Source: an uncultured Eubacteriales bacterium (GTDB lineage: Bacteria > Bacillota > Clostridia > Oscillospirales > Oscillospiraceae). Taken from it: 41,464 nt of DNA. Position numbers and translations under genes: made by a program. The DNA lies in NCBI GenBank assembly GCA_905205195.1, contig CAJLCS010000009.1, positions 1-41,464 on the forward strand, written 5' to 3'. Positions 14,931-22,055 of the stretch are shown here, one piece after another (the stretch's first letter is position 1; each line of letters begins with the position of its first letter). The notes under the pieces are model-generated. The model was not told the origin of the DNA, made no database searches, and was given only the letters and a program-made list of their open reading frames with translations.

Positions 14931-17261
14931 ATGCGGAAGGAAGAACGATGGACCGACGGCTGGCTTTTTTACCGGGGGGACATTCCGGTTCCCCGGCCGA
15001 AGGACAAGGGACCGGTGTATATGCAGAGCAAAACGGAGTGCGCGCTGATCGGCCCGGCGGCCTACGGCTATTTTGACAGGCCGGGCCCCTATGGCGGCAA
15101 TCCGACGCTTCACGGCGGCGGCTGGGAAGCGGTGACGGTGCCCCACGACTTCATCATCGATCAGGACCCGAATCCCAACGAAAACAATGCCCACGGCTAC
15201 GTTTCCTATTGCAACGGCTGGTACCGGCGGCATTTTACACTGGATCCGGCGGACCGGGGGCGCCATGTGGCGCTGCATTTTGAGGGCATTGCCGGGCAGA
15301 GCACGATTTATATCAACGGCTGTCTGCTAAAACGGAATTTTTCCTCCTATCACAGCTTCGACGTGGACCTGAGCGACTACGTCCGGTTTGAGGAAGAAAA
15401 CGTGCTGGCGATCTATGTGAATACGGAGCGGTTTGAAGGCTGGTGGTATCAGGGCGGCGGCATTTACCGCAATGTCACGCTGACGGTGACGGACCCGGTG
15501 TTCCTTGACCGCTACGGCATTTACGCCCCGGCGCGGCGTCTGGCCCCGGGGCGCTGGGAGATTCCGCTGGAGCTGACCATTCGCAGTGACGACGAGGAAG
15601 ATCGGGCCATGACGGCGCTGGCGGTGCTGACGGACCGGAACGGCAGGGAAGTCGCCCGGGCGGAGACGGGCGGCACGGTGCCGTCCCGGAGCCGGACGGT
15701 GCTGCGGGGGACCATGGCGGTGTCCGACCCCGTGCTGTGGGACACGGAGACGCCGACGCTGTATACGGTCCGGGTGACGGTGCGGACGGAAAACGGCTGG
15801 GAGGACGACGACCGGGTCCGCATCGGCTTCCGGACGGTGACGCTGGATCCGGATCGGGGGCTGTTTCTCAACGGAAAGCCCACGTTCATTCGCGGTGTCT
15901 GCTGCCATCAGGACTACGGCCTGACCGGTCTGGCGGTGCCGGACAATGTGGCGCGGTACAAAATGGAGCGCATCCGCTCCATGGGCGCCAACGGGTTCCG
16001 GACCAGCCATTATCAGTTCTCCACCGCCTATCTGGACGCCATGGATGAGCTGGGCTTTCTGGTGATGGATGAGACCCGGTGGTTCGGGTCCTCGGAGGAG
16101 GCCATGGAGGAGCTGGAGACGCTGGTGATGCGGGACCGGAACCGCCCCAGCGTGATTCTGTGGTCCACCGGCAACGAGGAGCCGTACCACACCACCGAAA
16201 TGGGCAGACGGATTCACAGGGCCATGGCCCGGCGGATCCGCAGCCTGGACCCGGACCGCTTTGTCACGGCGGCCCAGAGCAACGACCCTACCCGTTCTAC
16301 GATTTTTGACGACTGCGACGCCATCGGCATCAACTACAATGCCGATCAGTTTGAGAAGGTTCGGGCGGCCTACCCGGACAAGCCGATTTTCTCGTCGGAA
16401 AACTGCGCCACCGGCACGACCCGGGACTGGAATTATCCCTCCGACCTTCAGGGACACATCCGGGACCGGGATCGGGACACCAACAGCTGGTTTCTGGCGC
16501 GGGAAGGGTTCTGGAAATTTTTCCGGGCGCATCCGTATATTTTCGGCAGCTTTCAGTGGGCCGCGGTGGAGCATCGGGGGGAGGCGGCATGGCCGGCGGT
16601 GTGTTCCAAGTCCGGCGCACTGGACCTTTTCCTGCAGGAAAAGGGGGCCTATTATCAGAACCTGTCCCATTGGACCCAGTCGCCCATGGTCCACATCGTG
16701 CCCCACTGGAATTTTCACGGACTGGAGGGGCAGCCGATTCCGGTGACGGTCTACACCAACTGCGACGAGCTGGAGCTGCTGTGCAACGGAACCGTGCTGG
16801 CGCGGAAATCCATCGAGCCATGCGGTCACGGGGAGTTTTCCGTGCCCTATGCGCCGGGGACGCTGGAGGTGCGCGGCTATCGGAAGGGCGTGCAGGTGGC
16901 GGCGGACCGCCGGGTCACCACGGGAAGGCCGGACCGGCTGACACTGAAGCTGGATAACCGTTTCCGGGCCAACGGGGAAGACCTGGCGCTCTTTACCTGC
17001 CAATGTGTGGATGAAGCGGGGCGTCCGGTACCGGACGGGGCGGTGACAGTTCAGTTCAGCGCGGAAGAACCGGCGATCATCGTGGGCACCGGCTCCGATC
17101 ACTGCGACCACCATCGGGTCGGCGAGACGTGGCGGCGGATGTACATGGGGAAAATCGCCGTGGCGGTCCGGCCGGCCAAGGGCCAGACGGCCGTGACGCT
17201 GACGGCCATCAGTGCCGACTGCGGCGGCTGTATGCTGACGGTGGAGCCGAACGCAGACTAA
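14931..17261 (+). CDS. Glycoside hydrolase family 2 (beta-galactosidase/beta-glucuronidase type)
   Basis: This 776-residue GH2 enzyme has the expected order of domains. A sugar-binding jelly roll contains VTVPHDF and GWYRRHF, immunoglobulin-like domains follow, then a TIM barrel opens with NGKPTFIRGVCCHQDYG. The acid/base is Glu416 in STGNEEP and the nucleophile is Glu490 in SSENC, a spacing normal for GH2. A further beta domain closes the C-terminus. No signal peptide is seen, so it probably acts on imported oligosaccharides. The start has AAGGAGG. Substrate choice among galactosides, glucuronides and related sugars is not decided by the sequence. The divergent AraC gene is the likely regulator. 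Confidence 0.9.
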   Translation: MRKEERWTDGWLFYRGDIPVPRPKDKGPVYMQSKTECALIGPAAYGYFDRPGPYGGNPTLHGGGWEAVTVPHDFIIDQDPNPNENNAHGYVSYCNGWYRRHFTLDPADRGRHVALHFEGIAGQSTIYINGCLLKRNFSSYHSFDVDLSDYVRFEEENVLAIYVNTERFEGWWYQGGGIYRNVTLTVTDPVFLDRYGIYAPARRLAPGRWEIPLELTIRSDDEEDRAMTALAVLTDRNGREVARAETGGTVPSRSRTVLRGTMAVSDPVLWDTETPTLYTVRVTVRTENGWEDDDRVRIGFRTVTLDPDRGLFLNGKPTFIRGVCCHQDYGLTGLAVPDNVARYKMERIRSMGANGFRTSHYQFSTAYLDAMDELGFLVMDETRWFGSSEEAMEELETLVMRDRNRPSVILWSTGNEEPYHTTEMGRRIHRAMARRIRSLDPDRFVTAAQSNDPTRSTIFDDCDAIGINYNADQFEKVRAAYPDKPIFSSENCATGTTRDWNYPSDLQGHIRDRDRDTNSWFLAREGFWKFFRAHPYIFGSFQWAAVEHRGEAAWPAVCSKSGALDLFLQEKGAYYQNLSHWTQSPMVHIVPHWNFHGLEGQPIPVTVYTNCDELELLCNGTVLARKSIEPCGHGEFSVPYAPGTLEVRGYRKGVQVAADRRVTTGRPDRLTLKLDNRFRANGEDLALFTCQCVDEAGRPVPDGAVTVQFSAEEPAIIVGTGSDHCDHHRVGETWRRMYMGKIAVAVRPAKGQTAVTLTAISADCGGCMLTVEPNAD

Positions 17262-17266
17262 CAGAG

Positions 17267-17292
17267 GTGCCCTGCCGGGTCCGGCAGGGCAC
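17267..17292. terminator. Hairpin between GH2 and the convergent hydrolase gene
   Basis: A perfect 10-bp stem, GTGCCCTGCC with its complement, closes a six-base loop. No U-tract is present on either side. Confidence 0.5.
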
Positions 17293-17298
17293 TGCTAT

Positions 17299-18225
17299 TC
17301 AGGAAAGGGCAGCCAGAAACGCCGCGACCGCGGCTTCGTAGCGCTCCGGGTCCGTTTTCTGGCTGAGGGCGTGGGCGGCGCCGGGGAAGGTGACCAGCGT
17401 GCTGGTCGGCGCGGCGGCGTGAAGCTTCCGGCTCATGGCGCAGGGAACGAAACCGTCGGCCTCCCCGTGAATCAGCAGAATCGGCAGCCGGGTTCCGGCC
17501 ACGGCGCGCAAAGCGCTGGCCTCCGTCAGGCGGAAGCCGCCGAACAGCCGGGCGCCCAGCGCGATGAAGGGATACAGGCAGACGGCGGGGAACCGGCGGC
17601 TCCGGCAGACGGTTCGGATAATCTGGTCCGGCGCCGTGTAGGGGCAGTCCGCGATGATGCCGCAGACGCTGTCCGGCAGCGGAAGGTCCGCCGCCATCAG
17701 GACGGTGGCAGCGCCCATGGAGACACCGGCCAGCAGGATGGGCTGTCCCTTTGCCAGATGGGCCTGTGCATAGTCGGCCCAGCACAGGCAGTCCAGCCGC
17801 TCCCGGATGCCGAAGGTAATGACGGTGCCGCCGCTGCGGCCGTGGGCACGCTGATCCACCGCCAGAACCCGGTAGCCGAGCTTGTCCGCCAATTCCAGAC
17901 CGCCATAGCAGTCCCGGAAGGCGGTGCTGCGGTAGCCGTGGAACAAAATGGCCAGGGGCCGGTCCGCAGGGCCGCCGTAGTAGCGGCCGAAGAGGGACGT
18001 GCCGTCAGTAGCGGTGACGGTGATTTCTTCACAGGGGCGGCTTGCCATGGCGGCGGTTCCGGACCGGATCCGGTCGGCATAGGGCAGCTGGTGGCGGCTG
18101 CGGATGGGGGCGAAGGGGTCGGGCCGATGATTTTCGGCACAGTAAAACGTATCCCGGAAGCAGCGGTAGGACAGCACCGCCGCTGCGGCAGCCAAAAGAA
18201 GCATTTCAAGCAAGATCCAGACCAT
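17299..18225 (-). CDS. Membrane-anchored alpha/beta hydrolase
   Basis: This 308-residue serine hydrolase is anchored by an N-terminal membrane helix (residues 2-19). The fold is opened by LFHGYRSTAFRD; the nucleophile elbow is GVSMGA, the acid lies in HGEADGFVP and the histidine in GAAHALS. It belongs to the group annotated as YqkD-like or prolyl-oligopeptidase-like hydrolases, whose natural substrates are mostly unknown. AAGAGGA precedes the start. The prolyl-tRNA editing gene lies 12 bases upstream on the same strand, so they share a transcript, although no functional link is obvious. Confidence 0.8.
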   Translation of the reverse strand: MVWILLEMLLLAAAAAVLSYRCFRDTFYCAENHRPDPFAPIRSRHQLPYADRIRSGTAAMASRPCEEITVTATDGTSLFGRYYGGPADRPLAILFHGYRSTAFRDCYGGLELADKLGYRVLAVDQRAHGRSGGTVITFGIRERLDCLCWADYAQAHLAKGQPILLAGVSMGAATVLMAADLPLPDSVCGIIADCPYTAPDQIIRTVCRSRRFPAVCLYPFIALGARLFGGFRLTEASALRAVAGTRLPILLIHGEADGFVPCAMSRKLHAAAPTSTLVTFPGAAHALSQKTDPERYEAAVAAFLAALS

Positions 18226-18237
18226 CGCGTCCTCTTT

Positions 18238-18789
18238 TCAGATATCCGCGACCCAGGGCAGGGTAACGGTGCGGTAGGTGTGGTGCATGGCGGGCAGAAT
18301 GCGCGCCGTCAGGTCGGCCGTGGCCAGCCGGAGGCTGGAGGTGTTGATGCAGGGATGGCAGCCGAAGACGGGCGCCCGGAGGACGTCCTCGTCAATGAGC
18401 AGCTGCACCTGATTTTCCAGGTCGTTCATCAGTCCCAGCACACTGACGGAGCCGGGGGTGATGTCCAGCAGCCGCTCCATGGCCTCCGGCGGCGCAAAGG
18501 AGAGCCGGGAGGAGCCGATCTGGGCGGAGAGGAACTTGGTTTTGAAGGGCTTTTCCCCGGGGATCATCAGCAGGTAGAATTCCGTCTGCTGCCGGTTGCA
18601 CAGAAACAGATTTTTGCAGATCAGGGCCTGCAATACCTCATCGATTTCCGCGCAGATTTCCATGGTCATGGCCGGTGCGTGGTCCACCCGCTGATAGGCA
18701 ACGCCCAGCCCGTCCAGCAGATCGTAAACCCGGCGTTCCTTGTCGAGGCGGCCGGTGCAGTCGGCCGGGCGTCCGGTCTCCAGTTTCAA
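18238..18789 (-). CDS. YbaK/ProX-type prolyl-tRNA editing protein
   Basis: This 183-residue stand-alone editing domain is related to the insertion domain of bacterial prolyl-tRNA synthetase and removes wrongly attached amino acids such as alanine from tRNA-Pro. The block FKTKFLSAQIGSSRLSFA near residue 85 carries the conserved lysine. VSVLGLMND and PVFGCHPCINTSSLRL match the C-terminal half of the family. I chose the TTG at 18789, giving MKLETGRPADCTGRL, because GAAGGA precedes it and the only upstream ATG (18819) overlaps the promoter -10. The downstream alpha/beta hydrolase is probably co-transcribed. Confidence 0.82.
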   Translation of the reverse strand: MKLETGRPADCTGRLDKERRVYDLLDGLGVAYQRVDHAPAMTMEICAEIDEVLQALICKNLFLCNRQQTEFYLLMIPGEKPFKTKFLSAQIGSSRLSFAPPEAMERLLDITPGSVSVLGLMNDLENQVQLLIDEDVLRAPVFGCHPCINTSSLRLATADLTARILPAMHHTYRTVTLPWVADI

Positions 18790-18817
18790 AGTGATTCCTT
18801 CTTTCGTGATTTTCTCC

Positions 18818-18846
18818 ATTTTACCAATGGAAAGGGGAAAAATCAA
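18818..18846 (-). promoter_or_regulatory. Sigma-A promoter of the prolyl-tRNA editing gene
   Basis: On the minus strand TTGATT, 17 bases ending in TGG, and TAAAAT. Its position supports the TTG start at 18789. Confidence 0.75.
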
Positions 18847-18875
18847 GGGAAAACATCCTTGCCGTGACGCATATC

Positions 18876-18916
18876 GGCCCCGCAGCGAAAGGCTTCACTG
18901 CGGGGCCGGTATTTTT
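18876..18916 (+). terminator. Terminator-like hairpin with no plus-strand gene ahead
   Basis: A perfect 10-bp stem, GGCCCCGCAG with its complement, is followed by GGTATTTTT on the plus strand. The nearest plus-strand gene ended 1.6 kb earlier, so its client is unclear. It may block antisense or readthrough transcription. Confidence 0.5.
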
Positions 18917-18961
18917 GTAGAAAGAAGACCACCGGCACTGCCGGTGGTCTTCTTTCTACAA
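18915..18961. repeat. Perfect 22-bp inverted repeat with a 3-base loop
   Basis: The arms 18915-18936 and 18940-18961 are exactly complementary around ACT. No U-tract follows on either strand. It sits between the tRNA-Ser terminator and the editing-gene promoter. It is far longer than a normal terminator stem. Confidence 0.85.
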
Positions 18962-18962
18962 T

Positions 18963-19001
18963 AAAAAAGTACGGTAGCCCATTGTATCATTGCTACCGTA
19001 C
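18963..19001 (-). terminator. Terminator of tRNA-Ser
   Basis: Minus-strand stem GTACGGTAGC with its complement (18992-19001 and 18969-18978) closes a 13-base loop and is followed by six T residues. Confidence 0.88.
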
Positions 19002-19006
19002 CTTTG

Positions 19007-19098
19007 TGGCGGAGTGAGAGAGATTTGAACTCTCGCGCGCTTTTTAGACGCCTACTCCCTTAGCAGGGGAGCCCCTTCGGCCTCTTGGGTATCACTCC
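19007..19098 (-). tRNA. trnS-GCU: tRNA-Ser, anticodon GCU
   Basis: The 92-base minus-strand gene starts GGAGTGA and ends TCACTCC, G discriminator and encoded CCA, giving a 7-bp acceptor stem. The anticodon loop CTGCTAA contains GCT between a matched stem (CTCCC/GGGAG), reading AGC and AGU codons. The long variable arm typical of serine tRNAs is present, followed by the T arm with GTTCAAATC. It has its own strong promoter and terminator. Confidence 0.97.
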
Positions 19099-19127
19099 GA
19101 ATCAAAGAAATTTTCAATTGCCTAAGT

Positions 19128-19156
19128 ATTTTAGCATACGATTCGTGGCTTGTCAA
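19128..19156 (-). promoter_or_regulatory. Sigma-A promoter of tRNA-Ser
   Basis: On the minus strand TTGACA, 17 bases ending in TGC, and TAAAAT, about 30 bases before the tRNA 5' end. Confidence 0.88.
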
Positions 19157-19159
19157 GAA

Positions 19160-19193
19160 AATTATCGCCGCCGGGAGAATTTTCCCGGCGGCG
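19160..19193 (-). terminator. Terminator of the E2-like gene
   Basis: An 11-bp perfect stem, CGCCGCCGGGA with its complement, is followed on the minus strand by ATAATTTTC. It lies just after the stop codon. Confidence 0.8.
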
Positions 19194-19199
19194 CAGCCG

Positions 19200-20087
19200 T
19201 TATCGCTTGATGGCGTATTCCACCGGGGTAGTGGCAGGGGCCTCCAGCAGCTCCGGATGAGCCAGAAGCTCCTTCACCAGAGCCACGGTGCCGGAGTAGT
19301 AATAGCCGTCGGCAATCCGCTCGTCCAGCGTGATGCCGAGGGGGATCACCTGATGGGGCTGACCCGCGCCGTTTTCGTCGCAGTCTGCGGTCCAGTGCTT
19401 CTTTCCGACGACGACGAAACAGGAATTGGTACCCCAGTTCACCAGATGGTGGTAGCCGCCCTCCAGCCCGATGGAGCCCAGGTTGCTCAGCAGAATGGAC
19501 GCATGGTTCGGGTCGGTGCCGATGACGGATTCCGGCGCAATGCCGAACCGGTCCAGCAGCCGGATCAGCTTGACCAGGCCAACCATCAGAAGGTGGGGCA
19601 TTTTGATGAGAATATCCATGGCGCCGGAGGAGGTATCCTTCACGTCGGTCCGGCGGGTGGCATGAATCACCTTCATGATTTTCTGATGGAAGGATTCGAT
19701 GGTATCATCGGGGGTATATTCCAGAAAGGCCAGACCTTCCTCGGAGCGATCCTCGAATTTCTTCTTCACCACAAAGGCCACGGTGACCTTGTTCCGCATG
19801 AACACCTTGTGCCCGCAGATAAACCGGTTCATCTTCGGCCGCAGGATAAAGGCCTTGCCGATGGCGGCGCTGACCAGATGAAAGTAGGTGTACTTGTCCT
19901 CCGTCCGTCCGGCGTTCAGCTTTTCCAGATAAGCGTCCAGCGGACGAAGATCGATATCCAGGCTGATATAGGCCTCGTTATCGGCACGGTTGGGCATGAT
20001 GGTGGGCATGATCTGGTTCATGGCGGGCAGATCACGCAGCCAGGTGGCGTCCCGGCGGTCGCCCCATTTTTTCTTTTGGTTAGCCAT
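19200..20087 (-). CDS. Stand-alone 2-oxoacid dehydrogenase E2 (CAT-fold)-like protein, catalytic His replaced
   Basis: This 295-residue protein matches the catalytic domain of dihydrolipoamide acyltransferases and the related chloramphenicol acetyltransferase fold, without lipoyl or E1/E3-binding domains. Recognisable segments are FHLVSAAIGKAF near residue 70, LSNLGSIGLEGGYHHL near 200-215, and PLGITLDERIADGYYYSG near 249-266. The usual active-site motif is DHRxxDG, but here it reads DERIADG, with Glu256 where the catalytic His should be. No E1 or E3 genes are nearby. The ATG at 20087 has AAGAAGGGA upstream and follows a good promoter. It may be a non-catalytic relative or use a different mechanism. 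Confidence 0.75.
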   Translation of the reverse strand: MANQKKKWGDRRDATWLRDLPAMNQIMPTIMPNRADNEAYISLDIDLRPLDAYLEKLNAGRTEDKYTYFHLVSAAIGKAFILRPKMNRFICGHKVFMRNKVTVAFVVKKKFEDRSEEGLAFLEYTPDDTIESFHQKIMKVIHATRRTDVKDTSSGAMDILIKMPHLLMVGLVKLIRLLDRFGIAPESVIGTDPNHASILLSNLGSIGLEGGYHHLVNWGTNSCFVVVGKKHWTADCDENGAGQPHQVIPLGITLDERIADGYYYSGTVALVKELLAHPELLEAPATTPVEYAIKR

Positions 20088-20118
20088 AAGCGGTCCCTTC
20101 TTTCTGTATAACGGTATG

Positions 20119-20147
20119 ATTATAGCAAATGCCCGCGGAAAAAGCAA
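20119..20147 (-). promoter_or_regulatory. Sigma-A promoter of the E2-like gene
   Basis: On the minus strand TTGCTT, 17 bases ending in TGC, and TATAAT, in the short gap after mtnN. Confidence 0.82.
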
Positions 20148-20165
20148 TCTTTTTCGGCAAATCGA

Positions 20166-20879
20166 TCAGGGATTTTCCAAAGATTCCCACAGCGCTTTCA
20201 CAAGCGACAGCGTCACCGCCGCGCAGCGCCGGGCAATCATGGCCTCAAACGTGGGATAGTCCATCTGGGCGCTGTTGTCCGCCTTGTCGGAAATGGCCCG
20301 GAGAATAGCGAAGGGGACGCCGTTGCGCCGGGCGGTCTGGGCAATGGCGGCGCTTTCCATTTCCGTGCAGAGCGCCTGGGTTTTTTCGATAATGGCGGCT
20401 TTTGCTTCGGCGGAGGAGATGAACTGGTCGCCGGAGGCGATGCGGCCGATGCGTGCATGACCGATGTGCTGCTGATCCGCCGCGGCAAAGGCGTAGGCCA
20501 TCAGCGTTTCGTCGGCGGGGAAGGCGGCTGCATCGGTGCCGGGCACCTGACCATAGGCGTAGGAGAAGGCGGTGCAGTCAAAATCGTGATACATCACGTC
20601 CCGGCTGACCACCAGATCGCCGATGTCCAGCTCGGCGCAGAGGGAACCGGCAATGCCGGTGTTGACCAGATGGGTGATGCCGTACAGGTCGCAGAGAATC
20701 TGGGTGCAGACGGCGGCGTTGACCTTGCCGACGCCGCATTCCACGACGGCGACGGGCAGACCCTCCAGGGTGCCGTCATAGAATTTGGAACCGGCGTGCT
20801 CCGTGCAGACCGGATGCTCCATTTTGGCGATCAGCGTTTCCACTTCCACGTCCAGTGCGCCGATGATTCCGAGTTTCAT
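20166..20879 (-). CDS. mtnN: 5'-methylthioadenosine/S-adenosylhomocysteine nucleosidase
   Basis: This 237-residue nucleosidase removes adenine from S-adenosylhomocysteine and methylthioadenosine, feeding S-ribosylhomocysteine to LuxS. The N-terminus KLGIIGALDVEVE holds the catalytic glutamate region. VECGVGKVNAA and NTGIAGSL form the substrate pocket, CTEMESAA binds ribose, and AISDKAD carries the catalytic aspartate. The ATG at 20879 has AAGGAGG at better spacing than the adjacent TTG. It lies 13 bases after luxS, so both belong to one operon of the activated methyl cycle. Confidence 0.95.
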   Translation of the reverse strand: MKLGIIGALDVEVETLIAKMEHPVCTEHAGSKFYDGTLEGLPVAVVECGVGKVNAAVCTQILCDLYGITHLVNTGIAGSLCAELDIGDLVVSRDVMYHDFDCTAFSYAYGQVPGTDAAAFPADETLMAYAFAAADQQHIGHARIGRIASGDQFISSAEAKAAIIEKTQALCTEMESAAIAQTARRNGVPFAILRAISDKADNSAQMDYPTFEAMIARRCAAVTLSLVKALWESLENP

Positions 20880-20892
20880 CAATTGTTCCTCC

Positions 20893-21369
20893 TTAGTCCG
20901 GATAGCGGAGCCGGTCCGCAGATGGATGCTCCAGCAGGGCGGTATACCTGGCGGCCCAGTAGTTGGCCATGGGCAGATTCATATCCAGATAGTTGCCGCA
21001 GTCCCGGGGGCTGGCGCCGGGAATCTCGTCCCGGTAGTCCCGGATGAACCGGAAGCAGTCCCGCACCAGCGGCAGCACGTCCTCCGGCGTCAGATCTCCG
21101 GCCAGCAGCAGGTAAAAGCCGGTACGGCAGCCCATGGGTCCGAAATAGACCACCCGCTCCTTCCAGACGGGGTCGTTGCGGAGGTAGGTGGCCCCCAGAT
21201 GCTCCATGGCGTGGACCTCGGCGGTATTCATCACCGGCTCGTCGTTAGGGCTGGTGATCCGCAGGTCAAAGGTGGTCACCGTTTCCGCGCCGATCCGGTC
21301 CTTCCGGGAGACGTACAGGCCGGGCTGAAGCGTCAGGTGATTGACGGTAAAGCTTGCGATTTTTTCCAT
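20893..21369 (-). CDS. luxS: S-ribosylhomocysteine lyase LuxS
   Basis: LuxS cleaves S-ribosylhomocysteine to homocysteine and DPD, the precursor of autoinducer-2. The protein is 158 residues, full length. The metal ligands His53 and His57 with catalytic Glu56 are in HAMEH. Cys81 is in GPMGCRTGF, and the third metal ligand, Cys124, is in CGNYLDMN. A Shine-Dalgarno sequence, AGGGG, lies in the five-base gap after the LURP-one gene. Together with mtnN it completes SAH recycling. Whether AI-2 is used as a signal cannot be judged; no Lsr-type uptake genes are in the window. Confidence 0.97.
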   Translation of the reverse strand: MEKIASFTVNHLTLQPGLYVSRKDRIGAETVTTFDLRITSPNDEPVMNTAEVHAMEHLGATYLRNDPVWKERVVYFGPMGCRTGFYLLLAGDLTPEDVLPLVRDCFRFIRDYRDEIPGASPRDCGNYLDMNLPMANYWAARYTALLEHPSADRLRYPD

Positions 21370-21374
21370 GATTC

Positions 21375-21845
21375 TTACCCCTTACAGTTGGCGGCGTCGA
21401 TGGCGATCACTAGCAGCAGTCCCGGCAGCTCGTCCGCCGGATTCTGATAGCGCAGCGTGTAGGTGTCGCCCCAGTGCAGCAGCTCCTTGGAAATGGTCAT
21501 CACCGTTTCGCTGCCCCGGGTTACCTCGTAATCCCAGTTGAGAAGATCGCCTTCCACGCTCCAGTCCCGGTAGTCCACGTCGTAGCGCGGGAACAGAAGG
21601 GAAAACCGCTTCCGGACGGAGCCGACCATCCGGCCGTTCAGCACCACCTCGAAGGCGGGCAGAAAGGTCAGCAGCCGCTGGTGAATGGAACCAAGCTCCC
21701 GGCCAGTTTGAGTATCGTAAACGTGAATCTGATGTCCCAGCGTCAGAAATTCCGCCTTGACAAAATAACGGGGCTGGCCGTTTTCGTCGTAGACGTCATA
21801 GGAATCCGTCCAGGAAAAGACCCGCTGCTTGATAAGAAGTTCCAT
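21375..21845 (-). CDS. LURP-one-related (tubby-like) protein
   Basis: This 156-residue protein belongs to the LURP-one-related family (DUF567), small beta-barrel proteins with a tubby-like fold. Family features are the N-terminal VFSWTDSYDVYDENG, repeated beta strands such as QIHVYDTQTG, and the pattern WSVEGDLLNWDYEV. The hydrophobic C-terminal strand LLLVIAIDAA resembles the buried helix of tubby folds. It is the first gene of the operon with luxS and mtnN, under its own promoter and with AAAGGAG. Its biochemical role is unknown; the link to SAH recycling is only by position. Confidence 0.8.
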   Translation of the reverse strand: MELLIKQRVFSWTDSYDVYDENGQPRYFVKAEFLTLGHQIHVYDTQTGRELGSIHQRLLTFLPAFEVVLNGRMVGSVRKRFSLLFPRYDVDYRDWSVEGDLLNWDYEVTRGSETVMTISKELLHWGDTYTLRYQNPADELPGLLLVIAIDAANCKG

Positions 21846-21874
21846 GCTGCCGCTCCTTTGTTTCTGATGCCGTT

Positions 21875-21903
21875 ATGATACCGCATGGCCGGGAGAAAAG
21901 CAA
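21875..21903 (-). promoter_or_regulatory. Sigma-A promoter of the LURP-one-luxS-mtnN operon
   Basis: On the minus strand TTGCTT, 17 bases, TATCAT, 30 bases before the first start codon. Confidence 0.75.
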
Positions 21904-21924
21904 GAGCATCCTGTATTTTTGCCC

Positions 21925-21966
21925 GGTCAACCGCCGGTTGTGCGACGTTCCAACTGCCGGTTGACC
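21925..21966. promoter_or_regulatory. Paired palindromes between the luxS operon and the XRE regulator
   Basis: CAACCGCCGGTTG (21928-21940, perfect) and CAACTGCCGGTTG (21951-21963, one mismatch) lie 23 bases apart. The outer arms GGTCAACCG and CGGTTGACC also pair with one another. The site lies between two divergent promoters and looks like a cooperative operator pair. Confidence 0.55.
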
Positions 21967-21996
21967 CGGCGGGAAGTAGGGTAAACGAGCATTTTG

Positions 21997-22025
21997 TTGC
22001 ATTTTTTCGGCATCTGTGCCATAAT
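21997..22025 (+). promoter_or_regulatory. Sigma-A promoter of the XRE regulator
   Basis: TTGCAT, 17 bases ending in TGC, and CATAAT. The last 13 bases match the der promoter exactly. Confidence 0.8.
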
Positions 22026-22055
22026 GGTTCCATCAGAAAGCAAGGAGGCTTTTGC

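Noticed and set aside
15327..17114. 595-codon open frame on the minus strand inside GH2
   Set aside because: The sense-strand GH2 enzyme has complete catalytic motifs. The antisense product is low-complexity with no recognisable fold.
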